Shown: one piece after another, positions 1-8,260 of the stretch | Layout: each line of letters starts with the position of its first letter | Position numbering within the stretch: the stretch's first letter is position 1 | Assembly (NCBI RefSeq): GCF_002205165.1 | Contig: NZ_NIVS01000019.1 | Span: 1 to 64,000, forward strand | Origin: Stenotrophomonas maltophilia | GTDB taxonomy: Bacteria; Pseudomonadota; Gammaproteobacteria; Xanthomonadales; Xanthomonadaceae | DNA length: 64,000 nt | Direction: 5' to 3' | Program-made: the position numbers and the translations under genes | The notes under the pieces: generated by a model | What the model was told of the DNA's origin: nothing | Seen by the model: only the letters and a program-made list of their open reading frames with translations | Database searches by the model: none

Positions 1-228
1 CCCCCGCCGCCGCCGTACTGGGACCATCCGTTCTGGGACGCCGCGGCATTCACCGCCGGCGTCGCGGTCACCTCGGCGGTGATCGGTTCGGTGGTGTACT
101 CGCTGCCGGTGGACTGCAGCACCGTCGTCGTCAACGGCCTGGGCTACCAGCGCTGCGACAATACCTGGTACCAACCACGCTACTCGGGCACCACCGTGCA
201 GTACGTGGTCGTGGATGCACCGCAATGA
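1..228 (+). CDS. Secreted hypothetical protein, C-terminal part (cut by window edge)
   Basis: The frame is open from base 1 and ends at TGA 226-228, so only the last 75 residues are present. It begins with a proline run, then a glycine/alanine-rich hydrophobic stretch (TAGVAVTSAVIGSVV) and a tail with two cysteines ending in TTVQYVVVDAPQ. The same pattern closes the protein at 7729-8259 on the other strand, so the two are paralogues. The stop overlaps the next start (ATGA), which indicates translational coupling with the beta-barrel gene. The function is unknown; an exported envelope protein with a glycine-zipper-like segment is the most I can say. Confidence 0.75.
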   Translation, partial: PPPPPYWDHPFWDAAAFTAGVAVTSAVIGSVVYSLPVDCSTVVVNGLGYQRCDNTWYQPRYSGTTVQYVVVDAPQ

Positions 229-1049
229 GCCGGCGCCGCCCGCTGCTGTCCCAGTTGGCGCTGCTCGTCGGCATCGCCTGCGCGGCGCCGCTGGCCGCGC
301 AGGAGGCGCCGGCCGGCTCGGCGTCCTCCGATGACATCGCCCGCAAGCTCGCCGACCCCGGCGCGGCCCTGATCTCGGTGCCGTTCCAGTACAACTACCA
401 GGGCTCGGTCGGGCCGGGGGGCGACGTCCACAATCAGCAGTTGAAGATCCAGCCGGTGATTCCCTTCGTCGGCGAGAACGGCAAGTTCATCCTGCGCCCG
501 ATCCTGCCGCTGAGCTGGAATCAATTCCCGGAAGACAAGCACGGGACCGGCGATCTGTTCGTGCAGGGCTATTACATCCCCAAGACCGCCTCCGAGGCGC
601 ATGGCACCGAGGTCGGTTTCGGCTTTGCCGCGCTGCTCGATACCGCCTCGCACGACAGCCTGGGCACGGGCAAATACTCACTCGGCCCGGCCTTCATCCT
701 GGTGCACAAAACACAGAAGTGGACCGTGGGCGCATTGGCCAACCACGTCTGGTCGGTGGGCGGCGACAGCGACCGCGAGGATGTCAGCAGCACCAGCGTA
801 CAGCCCTTCCTCACCCGCAACCTGCCCCAGGGCTGGTCGCTGAGCTTCACCTCCGAGACCAACTACAACTGGAAAGCCGACAGTGGCGATGCCTGGACGG
901 TGCCGCTGGGGGCGACCGTCTCCAAGGTGCTGCGGCTGGGCCACACGCCGGTGAGCATCGGCGTCGGCGGTTTCTACAACGTCGATCGCCCGCAGTACGC
1001 CAGCCGCTGGACTGCCCGGATGATGGTGACCCTGGTCTTCCCCGAATGA
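225..1049 (+). CDS. Outer-membrane beta-barrel protein, MetA/SphA-like 'transporter' family
   Basis: 274 residues with a signal peptide ending near AAPLAAQ. The mature part alternates polar and aromatic residues as in outer-membrane strands, and contains the pattern ALISVPFQYNYQGSVGP followed by LKIQPVIPF, typical of proteins annotated as 'transporter' or the MetA-pathway-of-phenol-degradation family. It ends in a strand-like VTLVFPE. The start overlaps the preceding stop by 4 bases. A role as a channel or porin is inferred from family resemblance; no substrate can be read. It is probably co-transcribed with the DUF1254 gene 39 bases downstream. Confidence 0.75.
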   Translation: MSRRRPLLSQLALLVGIACAAPLAAQEAPAGSASSDDIARKLADPGAALISVPFQYNYQGSVGPGGDVHNQQLKIQPVIPFVGENGKFILRPILPLSWNQFPEDKHGTGDLFVQGYYIPKTASEAHGTEVGFGFAALLDTASHDSLGTGKYSLGPAFILVHKTQKWTVGALANHVWSVGGDSDREDVSSTSVQPFLTRNLPQGWSLSFTSETNYNWKADSGDAWTVPLGATVSKVLRLGHTPVSIGVGGFYNVDRPQYASRWTARMMVTLVFPE

Positions 1050-1088
1050 TCGCGACGCGCGCCATCCGGTGCGTGCACTGAAGAGGAA

Positions 1089-2528
1089 ATGATCATGCGA
1101 CTGCTGCGCACCGCCACCGCCCTGGCGATCGCCGGTGCGATCCTCGCCCTGCTGGCGGCCTGCCGGCCGACGCCATCGCCCCAGGCCACGACCGCACCAG
1201 GCGAGCCGCCCGCGGACGCCGCCGAGACGCGCGCGATCGCACGCGATGCCTATGTCTACGGCGTCCCGATGCTGGGCGAGTACCAGACGATGCACACCTT
1301 CAGCATCGACACTGCCAACCCGCAGTACAAGGGGCCCTTCAACACCATCCTCAACATCGCCCGGGTGTTCACCCCGGCAGACACCGCCTTCGTGACGCCC
1401 AACTCGGACACGCCCTACTCGTTCGCCGGGTTGGACCTGCGCGCCGAACCGGTGGTAATCACCGTGCCGAAGATGGAACCGGAGCGCTACTTCGTGTTCC
1501 AGCTGATGGACCTGTACACGTACAACTTCGCTTACATCGGCAGCCGCACCACCGGAAACAACGGTGGGCAGTATCTGATCGCCGGCCCGGACTGGCAGGG
1601 CGCGGTGCCCGATGGCATCACCCAGGTGATCCGCTCGGAAACCCAGCTGGTCAGCCTGGTCGGGCGCACGCAGCTGTTCAACCCCGCCGACCTGGACAAC
1701 GTCAAACGCATCCAGGCCGGGTACAGGGTCCAGCCGTTGTCGGCCTACCGCGGCACACCCGCGCCGCCGGCACCCGCCGCGGTGGACTGGCCCGCGCCGC
1801 TGTCGGGCAGCGAGGCACGCACCTCGCCGGCCTTCTTCGGCCAACTCGCCTTCCTGCTGCAGTTCGCGCCGCCACACCCCAGTGAAGTGGACCTGCGCGC
1901 ACGCTTTGCCCGGATCGGCATCGTGCCGGGACAGCCGCTGGACCTGGCGGCGCTGCCGCCGCCGACGCTGCAGGCGCTGAAAGACGGAATGGCCGACGGG
2001 CAGCACGCGATCGACGCACGCCGCAGCGCCCTGGGCGGGAAGATGGACACCCTGTTCGGCACCCGTGAGTTCCTCAAGAACGATTATGTCGCGCGTGCTA
2101 CCGGCACGCAGATGGGCATCGGCGCCAACTCGCGCGATGAAGCGCTGTACCCCATCTACGAAAAGGATGCCGACGGCGCCCCGCTGGATGGCAGCAAGCA
2201 CCGGTACGTGCTGCGGTTCGGCAAGGACGGCCTGCCGCCGGTGAACGCGTTCTGGTCGCTGACCATGTATGACCTGCCTGGCCAGCTGCTGGTGGCCAAC
2301 CCGATCGACCGCTATCTGATCAATGCCACGATGCTGCCGCAGCTCAAGAAGGATGCCGATGGTGGCGTCACGCTCTACCTGCAGCACGACTCGCCGGGGC
2401 CGGACAAACAGAGCAACTGGCTTCCGGCGCCCAACGGCCCGTTCATGGCCGCGATGCGCTACTACTGGCCCAAGCCTGCGCTGCTGCAGGGCCAGTGGAC
2501 CTCGCCGCAGATCGAGCGGGTGCAGTGA
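1089..2528 (+). CDS. DUF1254/DUF1214 domain lipoprotein
   Basis: 479 residues from the first ATG. A second ATG six bases later (1095) is better spaced from the GAGGA at 1083-1087 and may be the true start. The N-terminus is a lipoprotein signal with lipobox LLAAC. The N-terminal half matches DUF1254 (ARDAYVYGVPMLGEYQTM, then FVTPNSDTPYS) and the C-terminal half DUF1214 (PVNAFWSLTMYDLPGQLLV ending in MAAMRYYWPKPALLQGQW). Such proteins are widespread in Proteobacteria but have no firmly assigned reaction. It sits between a beta-barrel protein and a SYLF lipoprotein, so an envelope role is likely. Confidence 0.88.
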   Translation: MIMRLLRTATALAIAGAILALLAACRPTPSPQATTAPGEPPADAAETRAIARDAYVYGVPMLGEYQTMHTFSIDTANPQYKGPFNTILNIARVFTPADTAFVTPNSDTPYSFAGLDLRAEPVVITVPKMEPERYFVFQLMDLYTYNFAYIGSRTTGNNGGQYLIAGPDWQGAVPDGITQVIRSETQLVSLVGRTQLFNPADLDNVKRIQAGYRVQPLSAYRGTPAPPAPAAVDWPAPLSGSEARTSPAFFGQLAFLLQFAPPHPSEVDLRARFARIGIVPGQPLDLAALPPPTLQALKDGMADGQHAIDARRSALGGKMDTLFGTREFLKNDYVARATGTQMGIGANSRDEALYPIYEKDADGAPLDGSKHRYVLRFGKDGLPPVNAFWSLTMYDLPGQLLVANPIDRYLINATMLPQLKKDADGGVTLYLQHDSPGPDKQSNWLPAPNGPFMAAMRYYWPKPALLQGQWTSPQIERVQ

Positions 2529-2554
2529 CCGCTGTTCCTTCCGGAGGTGCCGTG

Positions 2555-3148
2555 ATGAAACCCTGCCTGCCTGTGTTGGCGCTGGCGCTGGCCAGCGTTC
2601 TCGTTGTCGGCTGCAGTACCCGTGCGCCCGCACGCAGTGATGCGCCGCCGTCAACGGAAAAGCGCGAGGCGCAGAACCAGGCGCGTACCGCCACCGCCGC
2701 TGTGTTGTCGCGGCTGTATGCAGCCCAGCCCGGCGCCCGCCAGGCGGTGGAACAGGCTGCGGGGTATGCGGTGTTCCGCAGCTTCGGGGTCAAGGTGCTG
2801 ATCGCCGGCGGTGGCGGCGGGCATGGCGTGGCCATCGACAACCGCAGCGGACAGGAAACCTTCATGCGCATGGTCGAGATCCAGGCCGGCCTCGGATTCG
2901 GTGCCAAGACGTTCGATCTGGTCTGGGTCTTCAAGACACCCGAGGCGTACCAGGATTTCATCACCCGCGGCATCGAGATCGGTGGCCAGGCCACGTTGGC
3001 CGCCAAGGTCGACAAGGCCGGCGGCGGCCTGACCGGCGCCGTGCAGATCTCCGACGACGTCTGGGTGTACCAGATGACCGAAAGCGGCCTGGCCGCGGAA
3101 CTGACGGTCAAAGGCACCCGCTACTACCCCGACAAGGCACTGAACTGA
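2555..3148 (+). CDS. SYLF (Ysc84-like) domain lipoprotein
   Basis: 197 residues. The ATG at 2555 follows CCGGAGG and gives a lipoprotein signal with lipobox VVGC. The rest is a SYLF/Ysc84 domain: AVFRSFGVKVLIAGGGGGHG, MRMVEIQAGLGFGAKTFDLV and a C-terminal AELTVKGTRYYPD. The eukaryotic members bind phosphoinositides and actin; bacterial lipoprotein members are thought to act at the envelope, but the mechanism is unknown. It lies 26 bases after the DUF1254 gene on the same strand, so an operon is likely. Confidence 0.87.
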   Translation: MKPCLPVLALALASVLVVGCSTRAPARSDAPPSTEKREAQNQARTATAAVLSRLYAAQPGARQAVEQAAGYAVFRSFGVKVLIAGGGGGHGVAIDNRSGQETFMRMVEIQAGLGFGAKTFDLVWVFKTPEAYQDFITRGIEIGGQATLAAKVDKAGGGLTGAVQISDDVWVYQMTESGLAAELTVKGTRYYPDKALN

Positions 3149-3170
3149 GCCGTCAGGCCAGGGAGCTTCC

Positions 3171-3347
3171 ATGCACGGTCATCCGTTGGTCTGGATCGTC
3201 AGTCTGTTCGTGCTGCCGCTGGTGGCCGCGCTGGTGCTGAGCCTGTTCGTCCGCCACCGTGGCATCAGCGCCAATGCGGTGCTGGCCTGGTTCGTGATCG
3301 TGTGCTGGTGCGGCGCGCTCGGGGTGATCCTGTCGCAGGTGTGGTGA
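3171..3347 (+). CDS. Small two-helix membrane protein (58 aa)
   Basis: ATG at 3171 is preceded by GGGAG and the frame closes with TGA at 3345. The product has two hydrophobic helices (WIVSLFVLPLVAALVLSLFV and VLAWFVIVCWCGALGVIL) joined by a short basic loop (RHRGISAN), ending QVW. It starts 22 bases after the SYLF lipoprotein gene and is the last gene of the plus-strand block before a convergent patatin gene. I do not recognise a family. Good ribosome binding site, clean two-helix topology and operon position support it being real. Confidence 0.6.
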   Translation: MHGHPLVWIVSLFVLPLVAALVLSLFVRHRGISANAVLAWFVIVCWCGALGVILSQVW

Positions 3348-3386
3348 TCACGCGCCGCGCACGGCGGTGCCACCCACCGGTCGGCC

Positions 3387-5684
3387 TCACAGGGATTGCC
3401 CCAGTTCGATGAACAGCACATTCTCGCCGCCTTCGCGGAAGCCCATGCCGAAGATCAGCGGGCCGATCCACGAGTCGAAGCCGAGGAACACGCTGCCGTT
3501 CCAGATCCCGTCGCTCAAGGACATCTCGCTGCGGCGCTGCCAGGCATTGCCGTACTCGAGCGTGCCGCCCACCTGCGCCGAGCGGCCGAGCAGCTTGCCC
3601 AGCTCATAGGTATAGCCGGTAAACCCGAGGGCATAGTCCTGGCCGGTCAACTGATTGTGCTGGAAGCCGGCCAGCCGCCAGCGCCCGCCGAGCCGGTACA
3701 GGTTCTGCACCGGTGCCGTGCCGGAGGAGGTCACGTGGTAGCGAAGCCCCAGCTGCAGGGCGTGTCTGCCGAACGACCGCGCGGCCACTGCATCCAGATC
3801 CAGCTGGCCGAAGCGCGCATCGGCCCCCAGGGCCGGGCTGGACTGGTAGGTGCCGGCATTGACCAGGTAGCCATCGCGCGGGAAGTACACGCTATCGATG
3901 TCGTCCAGCGTTGCCTGCGCGATCCAGGCACCCTCGTCGAAGTTCACGCGCGGGATGGTCGGGTCGCCCACCTCCACCTCGGCGTTGCCCGTGTAGCGCT
4001 CCACCCCGACCGACAGCGCCAGCACGTTGGACACATTGCGGACCAGCGCCAGCGTGCCGCCGGTACGGCGCACCCGGTAGCGGGCGATCTTGTCGCCGGC
4101 CTCGTCATACAGATTGAAGCTGCGCGTCTGGAATCCGCCGCCGACCTGGAAGGCGTAGCGATTGTGCAGATCGAAGGGACGGTAGTACTGCCCGGTCAGT
4201 CCCGGTTCGCTGCCGAGCTGCAGGGCGATGCGCGCCTCGGCGCCATATGGCGACAGCGGCGAGAACAGCAGCCCGGCGCGCAGGTTGCTTTCGTGGTTGC
4301 CCTCCAGATCGTTGCTCAGGCTCAACCCCGCCTCCAGGTAGATGGGGCCGTTCGGCTTGGGATAGGCCGACACGAAAACGCCCGTGCGTCCCTCGCGCTC
4401 GCGCACCTCGTAGTTGATGCTGGCCAGCGTGCCCATCCCGTACGCCCGCAGGACGCCGGCCTGCATGCCCTTGATGTCGAGCGGTTCGCCAATGCGGACC
4501 GGCAGATAGCCCAGCAGCAGCGCATCGGCGTAGCCGGTGTGGTTGTCCACCTCGACAAACTCGATCCTGGCCGTGCCGACGGGGCGTTCGCGCTGCACAC
4601 GCTGCGCGGCCAGCTGCGTGTACACCTGCGGCGGCTGCGCGAACGCACGCAGCGCCGGCGCGGCCTGCTCGGCGGCGAGCTGGCCGATCCGCAGGGCTTC
4701 CGGGGCCTTGTCGAAATCGCCGGTGGCGACCTTGCCGGTCAGGTCCGGGGAGATCAGCAGATCCTGCGTGCCCAGACTGTCCAGCTGGGCCTGGGCACTG
4801 CGGGTGGTCAGGAAGCCACTCAACTGGCTGATCACATCGACCAGGCTGGCATCCCGGTCCAACGGCTTGAGCGGCGTGCCCACGTCGACCGCGATCACCC
4901 GGTCCGCGCCCATCGCGCGCACCACGTCGATCGGCACCTGGTTGGACAGGCCGCCATCGAGCAGTACGTGCCCATCGATCACCACCGGCCGGAAGATGCC
5001 CGGCAGGGACATGCTGGCGCGCATCGCCATCGGCAGGTTGCCCTCGGCCAGTACCACCGGTTGACCGGTGTTGATGTCGGTGGCGACCGCGCGGAACGGA
5101 ATGGGAAGATCGTCGAAGCGCCCGCTGACCCGGCTACCGCCGGTGGCGCTCTCGAACAGCGCGATCAACTTCTCACCCTCGGACACGCCGCCGGCCAGGG
5201 CCACCGCCTTGCCTTCACCGCCCAGCCCGATGCCGATCGGAGCCAACTGGGCGTAGTCGTCGGCCTTGCGGCGCAGTGACCGGTCGCGGCGCGGCAATGT
5301 ATCGGTGAACAGGCTCAACCACTCGGTGCTCAACACCACCTGCTCGATCTGCTCGGGCGTCGAGCCGGAGGCGTACAGCGCACCGACCAGGGCGCCGGCG
5401 CTGGTGCCGGCGATGCAGTCCACCGGGATGTTCAGCGCTTCGAGCTGCTTGAGGATGCGTACATGCGCGATGCCGCGCGCCCCACCACCGCCCAGTGCCA
5501 GCCCGATGCGCGGTCGGGTGTCGCCGGGACCGCGTACGCCGCAGTGGCTGCCCTCGCCGGCCACCCCGGCCGGCGTGACCGGTTCGGCCGCCTGCAGTGG
5601 TGCAAGCGCACCGGTCGCCCACACCCCTGCAAGCAGCAGCGATGCCGCACGCGGCAGTCGGTGGCGATGGCCGATCAACGCCAT
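3387..5684 (-). CDS. PlpD-like patatin phospholipase with C-terminal Omp85 barrel (type Vd autotransporter)
   Basis: 765 residues. A signal peptide (about 1-33) is followed by a patatin domain: GGGGARG oxyanion loop near 66-71, nucleophile motif GTSAG with Ser95, and catalytic Asp243 in LLDGGLSNQVP. A POTRA-like segment (about 370-440) leads to a bacterial surface antigen barrel ending FIELGQSL. This domain order is that of Pseudomonas PlpD, which carries a lipase across the outer membrane. The start overlaps the end of the upstream Omp85 gene by 10 bases. Lipase A1-type activity is expected from the family; cell-surface exposure or release is inferred. Confidence 0.9.
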   Translation of the reverse strand: MALIGHRHRLPRAASLLLAGVWATGALAPLQAAEPVTPAGVAGEGSHCGVRGPGDTRPRIGLALGGGGARGIAHVRILKQLEALNIPVDCIAGTSAGALVGALYASGSTPEQIEQVVLSTEWLSLFTDTLPRRDRSLRRKADDYAQLAPIGIGLGGEGKAVALAGGVSEGEKLIALFESATGGSRVSGRFDDLPIPFRAVATDINTGQPVVLAEGNLPMAMRASMSLPGIFRPVVIDGHVLLDGGLSNQVPIDVVRAMGADRVIAVDVGTPLKPLDRDASLVDVISQLSGFLTTRSAQAQLDSLGTQDLLISPDLTGKVATGDFDKAPEALRIGQLAAEQAAPALRAFAQPPQVYTQLAAQRVQRERPVGTARIEFVEVDNHTGYADALLLGYLPVRIGEPLDIKGMQAGVLRAYGMGTLASINYEVREREGRTGVFVSAYPKPNGPIYLEAGLSLSNDLEGNHESNLRAGLLFSPLSPYGAEARIALQLGSEPGLTGQYYRPFDLHNRYAFQVGGGFQTRSFNLYDEAGDKIARYRVRRTGGTLALVRNVSNVLALSVGVERYTGNAEVEVGDPTIPRVNFDEGAWIAQATLDDIDSVYFPRDGYLVNAGTYQSSPALGADARFGQLDLDAVAARSFGRHALQLGLRYHVTSSGTAPVQNLYRLGGRWRLAGFQHNQLTGQDYALGFTGYTYELGKLLGRSAQVGGTLEYGNAWQRRSEMSLSDGIWNGSVFLGFDSWIGPLIFGMGFREGGENVLFIELGQSL

Positions 5685-6892
5685 GCGCTGCCAACCTGGA
5701 TGTAGAACGTGTCGTCTTCCGGGCCCCAGGCGTAGTCCACGCCCACATGCATGCCCAGCTGACGGGCGATCAGATAGCGCACGCCCGCGCCCTTGGAGAC
5801 CTGGCTGGCCCCGTCACTGAAGCTGTTGTGGCGGCCCCAGGTCCGGCCCGCGCCCACGAAACCGATCAACGCCCAGCGCTGGGTCATGTTCCAGCGCAGC
5901 TCGCTCTCCAGCACCGCCGCGCGGGTGTCCTGGTACCGGGCCGAGCCGATGCCGCGCAGATCGATGTAGGGCAGCCGGTAAAACGGAATGTCACCGTTGG
6001 CCCAGCGCGCATCGGCGCGGCCCCCGAGCACGAAATACCTGCCCATCGGCCAGTAGCCGTAGGCATGCCCGCGATAGCTCTGGAACGTCGCGTCGCTGCC
6101 GATCCCGGGCAGATAGAAGTTGCCCTCGACCATGCCGAGCCAGCCCTTGGAGGGTGTGAATGGATTATCGCGGGTGTCGTATTCCAGCGACAGGCCGAGC
6201 CCGGAGCTGCGCTTGGACAGCTCGTGCGGCTGGAACCGGTCACTGTCGGAGGCGACATCGAAACCAATGTCCAGATCCATGTATACCCAGGCCAGGCCCA
6301 GATACAGGTCGCGCTCGCCGAGGCGACGGAACCCCTGCTGGAACGACATCAGCCCGTCCATGTTGTACTCGATCTTCTGCGCGGGCAGCAGCGTGCCCGG
6401 GGTGTAGAAGCCCAGATTGAACGAGGTCTTGGCCACGCCGCCGCGGTAACGCCAGCGGTCGTCGTCGAAATGCAGGGATGCCCCCACGCCGTAGGCTTCA
6501 CTGCCGTTGGAGGTGCGCATCGCACCGCCGCCATAGATGTCCGGCGTCACCATCTTCGGTGCACCGCCCTCCCCCGGCGATCCAGAAGCCTGGGGGCGAT
6601 GGAAGAACGCCAACGCCACGCCGCCGCCATTGCCGACCGCCGGGTCGGTCACGATGATCGGCACCGGCAGGAAGCCGCGGTGTTCGAGCAGCCAGCGCGA
6701 CATATCGAAATGCCCATCTTCGGCGTCGCGGAACAACGAGGCTTTTGCGGTCGACACCGCCGCGGGCGCCGAGGCTTGGGCCGGCACCGCCCCAGGCGCG
6801 GCCGCTGCGGGACTTCGCTGCTGGGCGATGGCAGTCCAGGGCGCGAGTACGCCCAACAGCATCAGCAGGCGTACGGCGTGGCCGATCGACAC
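5675..6892 (-). CDS. Free-standing BamA/TamA-family outer-membrane protein (Omp85 barrel)
   Basis: 405 residues with a signal peptide ending near WTAIAQQ, an Ala-rich linker, then an Omp85 surface-antigen barrel: GGVALAFF, a strand region with YDTRDNPFTPSKGWLG (a conserved Omp85 motif) and C-terminal DDTFYIQVGSAWR. There are no clear POTRA repeats, so it is shorter than BamA or TamA. It overlaps the patatin gene start by 10 bases, which suggests coupled expression. It could help assemble the patatin autotransporter or act as an independent barrel; this is inference. Confidence 0.85.
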   Translation of the reverse strand: MSIGHAVRLLMLLGVLAPWTAIAQQRSPAAAAPGAVPAQASAPAAVSTAKASLFRDAEDGHFDMSRWLLEHRGFLPVPIIVTDPAVGNGGGVALAFFHRPQASGSPGEGGAPKMVTPDIYGGGAMRTSNGSEAYGVGASLHFDDDRWRYRGGVAKTSFNLGFYTPGTLLPAQKIEYNMDGLMSFQQGFRRLGERDLYLGLAWVYMDLDIGFDVASDSDRFQPHELSKRSSGLGLSLEYDTRDNPFTPSKGWLGMVEGNFYLPGIGSDATFQSYRGHAYGYWPMGRYFVLGGRADARWANGDIPFYRLPYIDLRGIGSARYQDTRAAVLESELRWNMTQRWALIGFVGAGRTWGRHNSFSDGASQVSKGAGVRYLIARQLGMHVGVDYAWGPEDDTFYIQVGSAWR

Positions 6893-7018
6893 GGGGCACC
6901 TCGGAGATGGGAAGCAGGACGGCCCGTCAGTTCAAGTGCGCGGGCCCGCGCCGGTGGGAGGGGAACAGCCCGGCACGGGCCCACGCGGTTGAACACGATT
7001 GCCGCATCGGCGCAGCAC

Positions 7019-7567
7019 TCAGCGTGCGGCGGTCGCGCCCGGCGGGAATGCGGCGAACAGCTTGTCCAGGCCGGCCTCCACCGCCGCATTGACCTTGTCC
7101 GGCGAGGTCGGCACGGTGCCGCTGGCCGTACCGCGCCACACCGCCTGCTTGGTACGCGCGTCGAACATGTCCACCACCAGGGTGCCCACGTCATACGTAT
7201 GCACCGTGGTCGTGGCGTTGCCCATGGCCATGCCACCGCCCCAGCCACCACCCCGCCAGCCCCACCCGCCCATGCCGGTGCCGCTGTAGAAGGTGTCCAG
7301 GGTCTGCTTCTGCCCCGTGGCAATGTGCGCGGCCAGGGCGATATCGCCATTGGGCGCTTCGCGCAGGCCCTTGGCCTGCAGGCGGGCGTTGATGCCGTCG
7401 ATGATGCGTTGCTGCACCAGCGGCGAGCTTGCCTGGGGCTTCATCGCCCAGGTGTAGGTTTTGTAGGACCCGAAGCTGGCCGACGGATCGTAATCGGTCT
7501 TGACGGTCGGGGTGGAAGCGCAGGCGACCAGGGAGGTGGCCAGGACGGCAATGGCAAAGGCTTTCAT
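7019..7567 (-). CDS. DUF4136 lipoprotein
   Basis: 182 residues. The start at 7567 is preceded by GGAGA and gives a lipobox LVACAS. The DUF4136 core is visible: TVKTDYDPSASFGSYKTYTW near the N-terminus, DIALAAHIAT in the middle, a Gly/Trp-rich loop (GMGGWGWRGGGWGGG) and GTLVVDMFDARTKQAVWRG before the end. DUF4136 lipoproteins are common in Gram-negative envelopes and have no assigned function. It lies in the long minus-strand gene run between the Asn-rich protein and the Omp85 gene. Confidence 0.87.
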   Translation of the reverse strand: MKAFAIAVLATSLVACASTPTVKTDYDPSASFGSYKTYTWAMKPQASSPLVQQRIIDGINARLQAKGLREAPNGDIALAAHIATGQKQTLDTFYSGTGMGGWGWRGGGWGGGMAMGNATTTVHTYDVGTLVVDMFDARTKQAVWRGTASGTVPTSPDKVNAAVEAGLDKLFAAFPPGATAAR

Positions 7568-7728
7568 GACGCGAGTCTCCAGGGGCAGGATGGAAAGACG
7601 CGCTGCGTGGGCAGCCGTCCTGTGGCGGGCCGGGGTGGCAGCCTCGGTTGCCATCACGGTAATGCACCGGCAGTCACGGGTAATGCGCATAACTACGCAG
7701 TGGCGACTGGCAAAACTACCGAGCGTGT

Positions 7729-8259
7729 TCAGCGCGGCGGGTTGATCACCACGTACTGCACGCTGGTACCGGCATAGCGCGGCTCGTACCAGACGTTGCC
7801 GCACTGCTGGTAGGCCATGCCGTTGATGACGGTGGTCACGCAGCTGGGCGGAACCGAATTGACGATCGAGCCGATCACCGCCGAGGTCACCGCCACGCCA
7901 GCGGTCACCGCGGCGGCCGTCGCGAAGGGATGGTCATCCCAGTGGTTCCAGTGATCGTCGTGGTAGTCCACGTTGACGTTGACGTTGCGATCAACAGTGC
8001 GATTGATGTTTCGATTGACGTTGCGGTTCGCATCGATGTTCCGGTTGAGGTTCCCGCCACCGCCGCGGTTGACGTTGCCGCCCTGCGGCCGCTGCACGGG
8101 ACGGTTGATGCTGGTGTGGGCGCTGGCACGTGCGCCGCCGCCATGGAAGCCGCCGCCGCGCTGGGCGCTGGCCGGTGCGGACACCGCCAGCAGGACCACG
8201 AGGAGCAGGCCGGCGGCCAGCGAGGACGCCACGAAGAAACGATTGATCACGGTCCGCAT
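7729..8259 (-). CDS. Asn/Arg-rich secreted protein with glycine-zipper-like segment
   Basis: 176 residues. Signal peptide about 1-33 (LLLVVLLAVSAPASAQ), then a low-complexity region at 50-97 of NRN/NVN repeats (ANRNVNRNINRTVDRNVNV), a His/Asp/Trp cluster (YHDDHWNHWDDH), a hydrophobic stretch TAGVAVTSAVIGSIV, and a two-cysteine tail ending TSVQYVVINPPR. It starts one base after the DUF2092 gene stops, with AGGAGAAC lying inside that gene's end. It is paralogous to the cut-off gene at 1-228. The His/Asp cluster could bind metal; this is inference. Confidence 0.75.
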   Translation of the reverse strand: MRTVINRFFVASSLAAGLLLVVLLAVSAPASAQRGGGFHGGGARASAHTSINRPVQRPQGGNVNRGGGGNLNRNIDANRNVNRNINRTVDRNVNVNVDYHDDHWNHWDDHPFATAAAVTAGVAVTSAVIGSIVNSVPPSCVTTVINGMAYQQCGNVWYEPRYAGTSVQYVVINPPR

Positions 8260-8260
8260 G

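Noticed and set aside
678..2654. Open frame of 658 codons on the minus strand
   Set aside because: It lies opposite the DUF1254 gene and its flanks, crosses two gene boundaries, and has no signal or domain; a GC-rich antisense shadow.
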